From: DASVFB01 sp963815965 | GTDB lineage: Bacteria; Actinomycetota; Thermoleophilia; Gaiellales; Gaiellaceae | Assembly: GCA_963815965.1 (NCBI GenBank) | Contig: CAWFIT010000007.1 | Location: 1-64,000, forward strand | Length of the DNA: 64,000 bases | Direction of reading: 5' to 3' | Shown: positions 17,385 through 26,851 of the stretch, in pieces | How positions within the stretch are numbered: the first letter of the stretch is position 1 | How the letters are laid out: every line of letters starts with the position of its first letter | The notes under the pieces: model-generated | What the model was told of the DNA's origin: nothing | The model's database searches: none | Seen by the model: only the letters and a program-made list of their open reading frames with translations | Position numbers and translations under genes: made by a program

Positions 17385-17873
17385 CGACACAGACGATCGG
17401 CACGTTGCGGCGCGAAGGCGAGCAGCGCGCGGTTCGTCACGTGCGGTACTACGACGCGACGCCGGAAGAGGTCTGGGCGGCTCTGACAGAGCCCGACCAG
17501 GTCAGGAACTGGCTGGCGGCAATGACGATCGAGCCGCGGGCTGGCGGCCGCGTGGCGTTCGAATGGGAAGGCGGCCACACGAACGAAGGCGAGGTGCGCG
17601 TCTTCGATCCGCCAGGACCTTCGAGTACACGTGGGAAGAGCGCGCTCCCTCGGTCGTTCGTATCGAACTGTCACCTGAAGGAAACGGCACGCAGCTCGTC
17701 CTCGACCACTCTCGCATCGAGGTCGGCTCGGCGACCAGCATCGCCGCCGGCTGGCACATGCACCTCGACGCGCTGGAGTCGTTGCTTGACGGTTCTCCGC
17801 AGACGCCGGCGGAGTGGAACTCGCGCCACGAGGGACTGGTGGGCTCTACGAGGAGCATGCGAAGGCGGTGTAA
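17381..17873 (+). pseudogene. AHSA1/START-like SRPBCC protein, two single-base frameshifts
   Basis: The expected product is a 164-residue SRPBCC-fold ligand-binding protein. It opens RHVRYYDATPEEVWAALTEP, continues GGRVAFEWEGGH and EVRVFDPP, then moves to the next frame near 17615 (RTFEYTWEERAPSVVRIEL, IAAGWHMHLDALESLLDG) and again near 17842 (GLYEEHAKAV, stop TAA 17871). Both shifts are repaired by adding one base; 493 + 2 bases gives exactly 165 codons. The second lies in a GGG run. All domain motifs are intact, which favours assembly error over true decay. It is coupled to the ArsR gene and probably co-regulated. Confidence 0.75.
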
Positions 17874-17894
17874 AGGCCCGTCTACCCTGTTCGC

Positions 17895-18869
17895 GTGGAT
17901 CTTCGCGCACTCGAGCAGCAACTGAGCGACGAGCCCGGTTACCGCGCCGGTCAGGTGTGGGAGTGGGCGGCGCGAGGCGCGACGGGCTACGAGGAGATGA
18001 CGAACGTGCCCGGTCCGTTGCGCGCGCGACTCGCGGAGGAGGTGCCGTTCTCGACGCTGACGGTCGAGCACGAGGCGCATGCGAAGGACGGCACGCTGAA
18101 AGCCCTCTTCCGCACGCGCGGCGGCCACCTGGTCGAGGCGGTGCTCATGCGCTACCGGGACGGACGCCGCTCGGTCTGCGTCTCCTCCCAATCGGGCTGT
18201 CCGTTGACGTGCACCTTCTGCGCGACCGGCCAGATGCGCTTCGGCCGGAACCTGACAGCCTCTGAGATCCTCGACCAGGCGCTCCACTTCCGCCGCATCG
18301 AGCCGATCGACCACGTCGTCTTCATGGGCATGGGCGAGCCGATGCTGAACCTCGACAACGTGCTCGAGGCGGCACGTCGCCTGCCAGACCTCGGCGTCAC
18401 GCACAGGCGGACGACGATCTCAACAGTCGGCTGGCTGCCGGGGCTGCGCCGGTTCGTCGACGAGGTGGAGGAGCCGATCAGGCTCGCCCTGTCGCTGCAC
18501 GCGGCGACCGATGCTTTGCGCAGCGAGCTGATGCCCGTGAACGACCGCTACCCGCTCGAGGACGTCATCGCCGAGTGCCACCGCTATAGCGCGCTGCACG
18601 GGCGAAAGGTGTTCGTCGAGTACGTGATGCTCGCCGGCGTCAACGACCGCGTCGAGCAGGCGGCCGACCTGGCCGACCTGCTCGATCCGAAGATCTTCAA
18701 GGTGAACCTGATCCCGTACAACCCGACGGGCGCTTTCGAGGGCTCGACGCGGAGCGGGATCGCGGCGTTCAAGTCGGTGCTCGACCACGCACGGCTGCCT
18801 GCGACGGTTCGCCTCACCCGAGGCCGCGACATCGCTGCCGCGTGCGGGCAGCTCGCGGCGACGCGCTAG
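17895..18869 (+). CDS. rlmN: Dual-specificity 23S rRNA/tRNA (adenine C2) methyltransferase
   Basis: A radical SAM enzyme that methylates C2 of A2503 in 23S rRNA and A37 of some tRNAs. It is 324 residues long. The iron-sulfur cluster cysteines are C102, C106 and C109 in GCPLTCTFCATGQ. The methyl-carrying cysteine near the C-terminus is C317 (DIAAACGQL). VFMGMGEPMLNLDNV, TISTVGWLPG and RLALSLHAATD are family motifs. The GTG at 17895 is supported by the conserved MDLRALEQQL start. It follows the AHSA1 gene by 21 bp and converges on the next gene with a gap of 7 bp. Confidence 0.95.
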   Translation: MDLRALEQQLSDEPGYRAGQVWEWAARGATGYEEMTNVPGPLRARLAEEVPFSTLTVEHEAHAKDGTLKALFRTRGGHLVEAVLMRYRDGRRSVCVSSQSGCPLTCTFCATGQMRFGRNLTASEILDQALHFRRIEPIDHVVFMGMGEPMLNLDNVLEAARRLPDLGVTHRRTTISTVGWLPGLRRFVDEVEEPIRLALSLHAATDALRSELMPVNDRYPLEDVIAECHRYSALHGRKVFVEYVMLAGVNDRVEQAADLADLLDPKIFKVNLIPYNPTGAFEGSTRSGIAAFKSVLDHARLPATVRLTRGRDIAAACGQLAATR

Positions 18870-18876
18870 CCGACGG

Positions 18877-19299
18877 CTACAGGGTCGCCAGGTCTTCTTC
18901 GAGGTGCTCGCGGTCGTCGGCCTCGGCGATCGGGACCTCGGCGGCGAGCTTCTTGTAGGCCTGCGCCTCTGGATCCTTGCCCGCCACCTTGTACGCACGC
19001 GCTATCGCCTCGTACGCGTACGCCAGGTCCCAGTCCGTCAGCGCATTCGCCTCGCAGTGATCGAGGCACCGAAGCGCATAACGGAGCGCGGGCTCCGGGA
19101 GCTCGGCGACGGTGTACACGCGCGAGATCTGCCACTCCCCTCGGGCGAGGTTCTCCGGCTTGCACTCCGGAGCCTCGCCCCAGTGGTAGCGCGACGCGTG
19201 CGCCGCGTGGATCATGCGATCGTCGTCCTCCCGGCTTTGCATCAGCCGCCAGACCTCGTTGAAGAGGTCGACGCCGAGTTGCCGGTGGTCGACCGTCAC
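18877..19299 (-). CDS. Conserved hypothetical helical-repeat protein
   Basis: A 140-residue protein beginning at GTG 19299, whose GTGA overlaps the msrA stop. The motif RMIHAAHASRYHWGE is followed by LARGEWQISRVYTVAELPE and two helix pairs (ALRYALRCLDHCEAN, LAYAYEAIARAYKVAGK) that read like tetratricopeptide units. The acidic C-terminus ends EHLEEDLATL. I recognise the general type from many actinobacterial genomes but cannot give a function. Coupling to msrB-msrA suggests joint expression, perhaps under oxidative stress. Confidence 0.65.
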   Translation of the reverse strand: MTVDHRQLGVDLFNEVWRLMQSREDDDRMIHAAHASRYHWGEAPECKPENLARGEWQISRVYTVAELPEPALRYALRCLDHCEANALTDWDLAYAYEAIARAYKVAGKDPEAQAYKKLAAEVPIAEADDREHLEEDLATL

Positions 19300-19781
19300 G
19301 CCGTCTGACGGAGTACCGGCGTGCAGCTCGAGCGGCCGCGCTTCTCGAGGTACTGCTGGTGGTAGTCCTCGGCCTCGTAGAAGGCAGGCGCGGACTCGAT
19401 CTGGGTGACGATCGGCTTGCGATACGCGGCCTGCTCGTTGTCCTTCGAATGCTCGGCCGCCGCGCGCTGCTCCTCGTCGTGGACGAAGATCACCGAGCGG
19501 TACTGGTCGCCGACGTCCCATCCCTGCCGGTTGAGCTGCGTCGGGTCGTGCTTGCCCCAGAAGACGTCGAGCAGGTCGTCGTATGACACCTGGTCGGGGT
19601 CGTACGAGACCTCGACGACCTCTGCGTGACCGGTCTTGTGGGAGCAGACGTCCTCGTAGGTCGGATTGTCGAGCTCGCCGCCCGCGTAGCCGACGCGTGT
19701 CTTCGTCACGCCGTCGAGCTGCCGGAACGCCGCCTCGACGCCCCAGAAACAGCCGGCGCCAAACGTTGCCTTCTTCGTCAC
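19296..19781 (-). CDS. msrA: Peptide methionine-S-sulfoxide reductase
   Basis: Reduces the S form of methionine sulfoxide in proteins. The catalytic motif GCFWG is present with C11 at the start of the protein, followed by GYAGGELDNPTYEDVCSHKTGHAEVVEV in overlapping parts, and DVGDQYRSVIF. From GTG 19781 it has 161 residues. GGAGGAAGA sits directly upstream, and the GTG overlaps the msrB stop (GTGA). C-terminal cysteines are sparse, only one (SSCTPVL), so recycling may use that cysteine or thioredoxin directly. Confidence 0.94.
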   Translation of the reverse strand: MTKKATFGAGCFWGVEAAFRQLDGVTKTRVGYAGGELDNPTYEDVCSHKTGHAEVVEVSYDPDQVSYDDLLDVFWGKHDPTQLNRQGWDVGDQYRSVIFVHDEEQRAAAEHSKDNEQAAYRKPIVTQIESAPAFYEAEDYHQQYLEKRGRSSCTPVLRQTA

Positions 19782-20170
19782 TCTTCCTCCAATCTCAATG
19801 CTGCTGAGTTGATGCAGTAGCGGACTCCGGTCGGATGCGGCCCGTCCGGGAAGACGTGCCCGAGGTGCCCGCCGCACGCGGCGCACATCACCTCGGTGCG
19901 CACCATCCCGTAGGAGGCGTCGGTCTCCTCGTCGATCGCTTCCTCGCCGGCCGGTGCGTAGAACGCAGGCCAGCCGCACCCGGAGTCGTATTTCGTCTCC
20001 GATACGAACAGCTCTGCGCCGCAACCGGCGCAGTGGTACGTGCCCGGCTCGAAGACGTGGTCGTACTCGCCCGTGAACGGGCGCTCAGTGCCTTTCTCGC
20101 GGAGCACGTGGTACTGCTCGGGCGTCAGCTCGGCGCGCCACTGCTCCTCTGTTTTCTTGATTTTCTCCAC
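19778..20170 (-). CDS. msrB: Peptide methionine-R-sulfoxide reductase
   Basis: Reduces the R form of methionine sulfoxide. Zinc ligands are the pairs C47/C50 (CAGC) and C96/C99 (CAAC), and the catalytic cysteine is C119 in RYCINSAAL. The SGCGWPAFY and HLGHVFPDGP motifs match the family exactly. It has 130 residues. It precedes msrA in a coupled operon and begins 3 bp after the end of gcvPB, so the msr genes may be read through from the glycine cleavage operon. Confidence 0.95.
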   Translation of the reverse strand: MEKIKKTEEQWRAELTPEQYHVLREKGTERPFTGEYDHVFEPGTYHCAGCGAELFVSETKYDSGCGWPAFYAPAGEEAIDEETDASYGMVRTEVMCAACGGHLGHVFPDGPHPTGVRYCINSAALRLEEE

Positions 20171-20173
20171 GCT

Positions 20174-21663
20174 CTATGGTCTCGCGAGAGGCTCTGGCGT
20201 TACGGTCTCGGCCTGGCCCGTGGGGTGTTCCTCGAACAGATAGCGGACCACCGGCTGCTTGGCGGCCTTCACCTCGTCGACACGCCTCACCGGCCTCGAG
20301 GTCGGCGCGTTCTTGACCGTCTCCGGCTCCTCCGCCGCCTCCCGCGCGATCGCCACCATCGCGTCGGCGAAGGCATCGAGCGTCTCCTTCGGCTCGGTCT
20401 CGGTGGGCTCGATCATCAGGGCCTCGGGCACGACCAGCGGGAAGTAGATCGTCGGCGGATGGAAGCCGTAGTCCATGAGCCGCTTGGCGACGTCGGTAGC
20501 AGTGATGCCGTGCTCGCGCTTGAGCGTGCGCGCGGAGAGGACGAACTCGTGCATGCACAGCCGGTCGAAGGGCACGTCGTAGTCGTCGCGCAGTCGTTCG
20601 AGCAGGTAGTTCGCGTTCAACACAGCGACCTCGGACATCTCGCGCAGGCGCGGCCCGTAGCTTCGGATGTACGCGTACGAGCGGACGAAGACGCCGAACG
20701 GTCCGGTGAAACCGCGCACCTTGCCGATCGACTTCGGCCGGTCGTGCTCGAGCCTGAACGTGTCGCCCTCGCGCAGGACCACCGGGACGGGCAGAAACGG
20801 CTCGAGCATGTCGCGCACCGCGATCGGTCCTCCCCCGGGGCCGCCGCCGCCGTGCGGCTGCGAGAACGTCTTGTGCAGGTTGATGTGCACGATGTCGAAG
20901 CCCATGTCGCCCGGGCGCGAGATGCCGCAGACCGCGTTGAGGTTGGCGCCGTCGTAGTACATGAGCGCTCCGGCGCGATGGAAGATGCGGGTGATCTCCT
21001 CGATGTTCTCGTCGAAGAGCCCCAGGGTCGACGGGTTCGTGAGCATGAGCCCCGCCGTGTGCTCGTCGACCTTGTCGCGCAGGTCGTCGACGTCGATGTT
21101 CCCGCGCGGGTCGGTGCGTACCGGCGTGAGCTCGTAGCCGGCCATCGTCACGCTCGCGGGATTCGTGCCATGTGCTGTGTCGGGGATGACGATCTTGCGT
21201 CGCTGCTCGTCCTCGCCCCTGTCGGCGAAGTACGCGTGCATGAGCATGAGGCCGGTCAGCTCGCCCTGGGAGCCGGCGGCGGGCTGCAACGACACGGCGT
21301 GCAGGCCGGTGACCTCGGCGAGGATCTCCTGCAGGCGCCACATGAGCTCGAGCGCGCCCTGCGCTCCGTCCTCCTCCTGCAGCGGATGCAGATGGGCGAA
21401 GCCCGGGAGCGACACCAGCCGCTCGTTGATGCGCGGGTTGTATTTCATCGTGCACGAGCCGAGCGGGTAGAAGCCGGTGTCGATGCCGAAGTTCCGTGTC
21501 GAGAGCTCGGTGAAGTGGCGAAGGATCTCCGGCTCGGCAAGCTCGGGCAGACGTGGCGGCTCCGCGCGGCGAAGCTCCTCAGGGACGTCGACCTGCGGCA
21601 GGCCCTCGTAGCGCGGCGGCTCACCGCCGCGGCGCCCAGGTTGCGACTTCTCGTAGATGAGCT

Positions 21664-21667
<4 letters not shown>
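20174..21667 (-). CDS. gcvPB: Glycine dehydrogenase (decarboxylating) subunit 2, P-protein
   Basis: This is the PLP-bearing half of the two-subunit P-protein, which decarboxylates glycine and passes the aminomethyl group to the GcvH lipoyl arm. The PLP lysine lies in HINLHKTFSQPHGGGGPG. Other landmarks are FYPLGSCTMKYNPRIN, DTAHGTNPASV, and YYDGANLNA. It has 497 residues. The ATG at 21667 overlaps the gcvPA stop (ATGA). A basic, low-complexity tail of about 35 residues after EEPETVKNAP is longer than in most homologues. Confidence 0.95.
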
Positions 21668-22991
<1,324 letters not shown>

Positions 22992-22995
<4 letters not shown>

Positions 22996-23387
22996 GAGCT
23001 CTCGAGCAGTGCGCGATACGCATTTGCGTCCAGCAGCGACTCGATCTCCGCCGGGTCGCTCAGACGAATGCGGACGAGCCAACCTTCACCGTACGGATCG
23101 TCGTTCACGGTCTCCGGCGCATCGACGACCTTCGGATTGACCGCCAGGACTTCGCCCGAGAGCGGCGTGATCAGATCGGAGACCGCCTTCACGGACTCGA
23201 CCTCTCCGTATGAGTCGTCCTTCGAGATCGTCGAACCCTCATCGGGAGCCTCGTAGTGCACGAGCTCGCCGAGCGCGTCCTGCGCGAACCACGTGATCCC
23301 GAGCGTCGCCTCTCCGTCCTCGACGCGGGCCCAGTCATGCTCGGGGTGGTACTTGAGGCCGTCGGGATACGACTCGTCCGCGGGCAC
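22992..23387 (-). CDS. gcvH: Glycine cleavage system H protein
   Basis: Lipoyl carrier that shuttles the aminomethyl intermediate between P-, T- and L-proteins. The lipoylated lysine is K67 in GEVESVKAVSD. The N-terminal YHPEHDWARVEDGEATLGIT is typical. From GTG 23387 it has 131 residues, and AAGGAG precedes the start by about 7 nt. The GTG shares one base with the TAG stop of gcvT (TAGTG), which identifies the true gcvT reading frame at its 3' end. Confidence 0.96.
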
Positions 23388-24474
23388 TAGTGCTCTCCTT
23401 CTCGGTTTGTACGATCGGACTCTTTCTTGGGCGACGACGCGCGCGCCTCGGGCACGGGTCCGCTGAGCACGTCGATCGTCGACGGCTCGGTCCCGCGCAC
23501 CGATCGTGAGCTCGTGCCGTGACAGGCACGTAGCCCATGCCGATGCCGACGTCGAGCATCGGGGAGTGGCTGCCCGAGGTGACGACTCCTCCGTTCGCGA
23601 TCTCCATGCCCTGTCGCGGGATCGCTTTCTCGGTCATCACGAACGCAACGAGCCTCCTCTGCGGCCCTCCGGCCTTGACGCGGCGAAGCTCGTCCGCCCC
23701 GGTGAACTCTGTGTCCAGCGCGCATGTCCAGCCGAGACCTGCGGAAATCGCGTCGGTGTCGGGCGTGATGTCGTTTCCGTGCAGCGGGTAGCAGACCTCG
23801 AGGCGCAGCGTGTCGCGGGCGCCGAGGCCGCAGGGCTTGGCGCCGCGGCCGACCACGGCGTCCCAGAGAGCCGGAGCATCTTCGGCCGGGCACATCAGCT
23901 CGACGCCGAGCTCTCCCGTGTAACCGGTCCGGTTGACCATGACCTCGATCCCGTCCACCTCGCCCATCGCCCACGTGAACGGTCTTGCTTCGGGTAGGTC
24001 GAGGCGCTCGAGCGAGTGGGGTCCCTGCACCGCGAGCAGCGCGTACTCGTCGGAGAAGTCGCGCACGTCCGAGCCGCGGATCTCGCGCTCTTTCAGCCAG
24101 CGGTAGTCCGCATCGCGGTTCGAGGCGTTCACGATCAGCAGGTACCGGTGCTGGTCGGTGCGGTAGACGATCAGGTCGTCGACGATGCCGCCGCGCTCGT
24201 TCGTCAGCAGCGTGTACTGGGCGTCCCCGACCTCGAGCCTCGAGACGTCGTTCGAGAGCGCCGACTGGAGGAGGTCGAAGGCGTTCGCTCCTTCGACCTC
24301 GAGCTCGCCCATGTGCGAGACGTCGAAGACGCCGCAGTCGGAGCGGACCGCGCGATGCTCGGGGATGACGCCGTCGTACTGGACGGGCATATCCCAGCCG
24401 GCGAAGGGAACCATCCGCGCCCCGAGGGCGACATGCCGCTCGAAGAGCGGCGTCCGCTGAAGCGTCTGAGCCAC
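23387..24474 (-). CDS. gcvT: Glycine cleavage T protein (aminomethyltransferase), frameshifted near 3' end
   Basis: Transfers the methylene group to tetrahydrofolate and releases ammonia. From GTG 24474 (MAQTLQRTPLFERHVALGARM in part) the frame carries FAGWDMPVQY, DVSHMGELEVEG, NRTGYTGELG, and GLGARDTLRLEVCYPLHGNDI. After GMGYVPVTAR near 23515 the frame loses similarity, while a neighbouring frame supplies a plausible end (RGTEPSTIDV ... KKESDRTNREGEH) and a TAG that overlaps the gcvH start. Adding one base gives 363 codons, normal for GcvT. The exact junction is unresolved, and two inserted bases would fit as well. Confidence 0.85.
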
Positions 24475-24830
24475 GCGAGCGATGGTAATGAGACGGCGCC
24501 GGCTACGAGAACCGACAAACACCCTTCGCGGAAGGCGCGGCTCCGCCGCGCCGAAAACCCCACCCACAAGCGCGGGCTCACCCCTGGCCGCCAACCAATG
24601 CGAGCGCCGCAGGCGCGAGCCCCGAGCGCGAGCGAAGCGAAGCGAGGGACAAGTAGACAGGGGACCGCCCCGGCCATTCCCCGCTTAGCGCGGAAGACGA
24701 CCGGGGCGGTTGGACCGGGTCGTTGGGTCAACTGCGGCGTTGACCCTATGAGGGCAGGATCATTGTGGCCGCCAAACGCAACGACTAAACATCCGGGTGA
24801 AAGTTGTTGCAGTTGAGGGGCCGAGCCGGC
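24475..24830. other. 356-bp intergenic region with several hairpins, no gene seen
   Basis: This stretch upstream of gcvT and downstream of ftsZ holds no convincing reading frame. Structure seen: the repeated GC hairpin at 24534-24552; an iterated GAGCG/GAAGC stretch near 24625-24652; a long nested stem around 24664-24713 with arms ACCGCCCCGG/CCGGGGCGGT; and GGGTCAAC/GTTGACCC (24725-24732/24739-24746, loop of 6). I looked for glycine riboswitch core motifs on the minus strand and did not find them. The gcv promoter should lie here but no clear -35/-10 was identified. Confidence 0.5.
24534..24552. repeat. Second copy of GC hairpin GGCGCGGC/GCCGCGCC
   Basis: Eight-bp perfect arms around a 3-nt loop, with the same flanks (GAA before, GAAA after) as the copy at 9074-9092. 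Here it lies about 60 bp upstream of the gcvT start, not directly after a gene, which argues that it is a mobile or repeated motif and not just a terminator. Confidence 0.5.
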
Positions 24831-25904
24831 CTATTCGTCCCTGAGGAAACTCGGAACGTCCAGGATTTCTTCGCTGCTCTCGAACTTCTCCTCGCGGGGG
24901 GCCAAAGGCTCCTCGCTCAGGATCGACGGCGTCTCGGCGCGTCGGCGGCGGCGGCGTTCACCGCCGAAACCGGTCGCGATCACGGTGACCGTGACTGCGT
25001 CGTCCTTGCTCTCGTCGATCACGGCGCCGAAGATGACGTTGGCATTCGCGTCCGCGGCGCTCGTCACCACCTCCGCCGCCTCGTTCACCTCGAAGAGGCC
25101 GATGTCGGGCCCGCCCGTGATGTTGAGCAGGATCCCGGTCGCGCCCTCGATCGACGCCTCGAGCAGCGGCGAAGACACTGCCGCGCGCGCCGCCTCGGCA
25201 GCGCGGTTCTCTCCGGATGCGCTTCCGATTCCCATCAGCGCGGAGCCTGCGTCGGTCATGATCGTGCGGACGTCTGCGAAGTCGAGGTTGACGAGACCCG
25301 GCACGGTGATCAGATCCGTGATCCCCTGCACGCCCTGGCGCAGCACGTCGTCGGCCATACGGAACGCGTCGACGATCGACGTTCGCTTTTCGACCACCTG
25401 CAGCAGCCGGTCGTTCTCGATCACGATCAGCGTGTCGACCTGATCGCGCAGGCTGTCCAGTCCGCGTTCCGCCTGCTCGGCGCGCCTGCGACCTTCGAAC
25501 GAGAAGGGGCGCGTCACGACGCCGACCGTTAGCGCACCGACCGACTTCGCGAGCTCGGCGAGGATCGGCGCGCCACCTGTGCCCGTCCCTCCGCCTTCGC
25601 CTGCGGTGACGAAGACCATGTCGGCCCCCTTGAGCGCTTCCTTCAACTCGTCGCCGCTCTCGGTCGCGGCTGCGAGCCCGACCGCCGGGTCGGCACCCGC
25701 GCCGAGACCCCGCGTGCCCTGTGAGCCGATCTGAATCTTCACGTCCGCTTCCGCCATCAAGAGAGCCTGCGCGTCGGTGTTCACGGCGATGAACTCGACA
25801 CCCGACAGGCCGGCCTCGACCATCCGGGTGACGGCGTTCGTACCGCCGCCGCCGATGCCGACGACCTTGATCACGGCGAGGTAGTTGCCAGTCTGGTTTC
25901 TCAT
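24831..25904 (-). CDS. ftsZ: Cell division protein FtsZ
   Basis: Tubulin-like GTPase that forms the Z ring. The GTP-binding signature GGGTGTG lies at residues 104-110 (EGGGTGTGGAP). The T7 loop is NLDFADVRTIM, and the C-terminal tail LDVPSFLRD is the conserved peptide that binds partner proteins. From ATG 25904 (MRNQTGNYLAVIKVVGIGGG) it has 357 residues; a TTG at 25925 could add seven. It is the last gene of the dcw cluster, with no ftsA before it, as in other actinobacteria. It has its own strong-looking promoter. Confidence 0.96.
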   Translation of the reverse strand: MRNQTGNYLAVIKVVGIGGGGTNAVTRMVEAGLSGVEFIAVNTDAQALLMAEADVKIQIGSQGTRGLGAGADPAVGLAAATESGDELKEALKGADMVFVTAGEGGGTGTGGAPILAELAKSVGALTVGVVTRPFSFEGRRRAEQAERGLDSLRDQVDTLIVIENDRLLQVVEKRTSIVDAFRMADDVLRQGVQGITDLITVPGLVNLDFADVRTIMTDAGSALMGIGSASGENRAAEAARAAVSSPLLEASIEGATGILLNITGGPDIGLFEVNEAAEVVTSAADANANVIFGAVIDESKDDAVTVTVIATGFGGERRRRRRAETPSILSEEPLAPREEKFESSEEILDVPSFLRDE

Positions 25905-25970
25905 CTCAAGTCGCCTCGACCTCAAGCTGTAGTGGAGGATAGGGGCAGTCGAGCGCTGTTACAACGCTTC

Positions 25971-25999
25971 AATGTACGGTCGGGTGTCTGTCTTGTCAA
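25971..25999 (-). promoter_or_regulatory. ftsZ promoter (TTGACA-17-TACATT)
   Basis: On the minus strand TTGACA (25999-25994) and TACATT (25976-25971) are separated by exactly 17 bp, the best sigma-70-type match noticed in the window. It lies about 67 bp upstream of the ftsZ ATG, in the ftsQ-ftsZ gap. It would give ftsZ an independent supply on top of read-through from the cluster. Confidence 0.75.
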
Positions 26000-26025
26000 C
26001 AAGATTCTTCGCGGTCATCTCAACC

Positions 26026-26820
26026 TCAACCTGAGACTTGAGGCTCCCGTCCGGCCACCGGTCGCTCCGGAACGCTCACGTCCAGGTAGCCGACGACCGG
26101 CGCCCGCTCGAGGATGCGCCGAGCGATCGCCAGCTTCAGCGCCAGCTCGGAACGCGTGCCCACGCGAACCTGTAGACCGCCGCGAAGGACGTAGATCCAC
26201 TGCCCGGACTCGTTGCGCACGCTCCCCACTCGACGCGCCAGACGCGCGCCTTCGAGCGCATCGAGCATCGCGACCTCATCGGCGCCGGCGGCGGCCGAGA
26301 GCGTCGCACCCGGCGAAATCGCAACGGGCTGGCGCAACCAGATGCGCGGCAGAACCCTGTGCGTCCGTTGTGCGATCCGCTTGATCACTCGCCCGCGTCG
26401 TGACACCAGCCACGCATCAATGCCTTGTCTGGCGACCGCGACCGGTTGCTCCTCCTCGACGCGCACGCGCAACGTGTTCGGGAAGGCGCGGTCGTAAGTC
26501 ACGCTCGCGATCGACGGAAGCGCAGTCGCGAGTCGCTCGACCTCGCCGCTTCGGACCTTGAGCAGGCTCTTGCCTTCGAGCGGGTGCAGCGCCATCTCGA
26601 CACGCCGGGCCACGGAGGGACGCACGCCTTCGACGGCGATCGTCCGCACGGCGAACACCGGCGTTTCACGCGCACCCAGATACAGGAGCGCGGCGGCCGC
26701 GACGAGAACCAGGCTCACCGCCACCGACCGGCCCGAGGGAACCAGCTTCGCCGCTCGCGACGCAGGCGGGAGCCGGGCCACGGCTTCGCGCGCAGCCGAC
26801 CGAGGTGACGAGTCGCTCAC
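26026..26820 (-). CDS. ftsQ: Cell division protein FtsQ (POTRA domain)
   Basis: A 264-residue bitopic membrane protein of the divisome. A basic cytoplasmic N-terminus of about 30 residues precedes one membrane helix (VAVSLVLVAAAALLYLGA). The POTRA domain follows (FAVRTIAVEGVRPSVARRVEMALHPLEGKSLLKV in parts), and then the FtsQ domain with FPNTLRVRVEEEQPVAVARQG. A GTG at 26820 starts it, 31 bp after murB. It recruits FtsL/FtsB and activates septal synthesis by FtsW/FtsI, both encoded in the same cluster. Confidence 0.9.
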   Translation of the reverse strand: MSDSSPRSAAREAVARLPPASRAAKLVPSGRSVAVSLVLVAAAALLYLGARETPVFAVRTIAVEGVRPSVARRVEMALHPLEGKSLLKVRSGEVERLATALPSIASVTYDRAFPNTLRVRVEEEQPVAVARQGIDAWLVSRRGRVIKRIAQRTHRVLPRIWLRQPVAISPGATLSAAAGADEVAMLDALEGARLARRVGSVRNESGQWIYVLRGGLQVRVGTRSELALKLAIARRILERAPVVGYLDVSVPERPVAGREPQVSG

Positions 26821-26851
26821 GCAGCGAACTTCGCCGCCGCTAAGAGCGCTC

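Noticed and set aside
24475..24830. Glycine riboswitch upstream of gcvT
   Set aside because: The gene context fits, but the conserved core sequences were not found on the minus strand.
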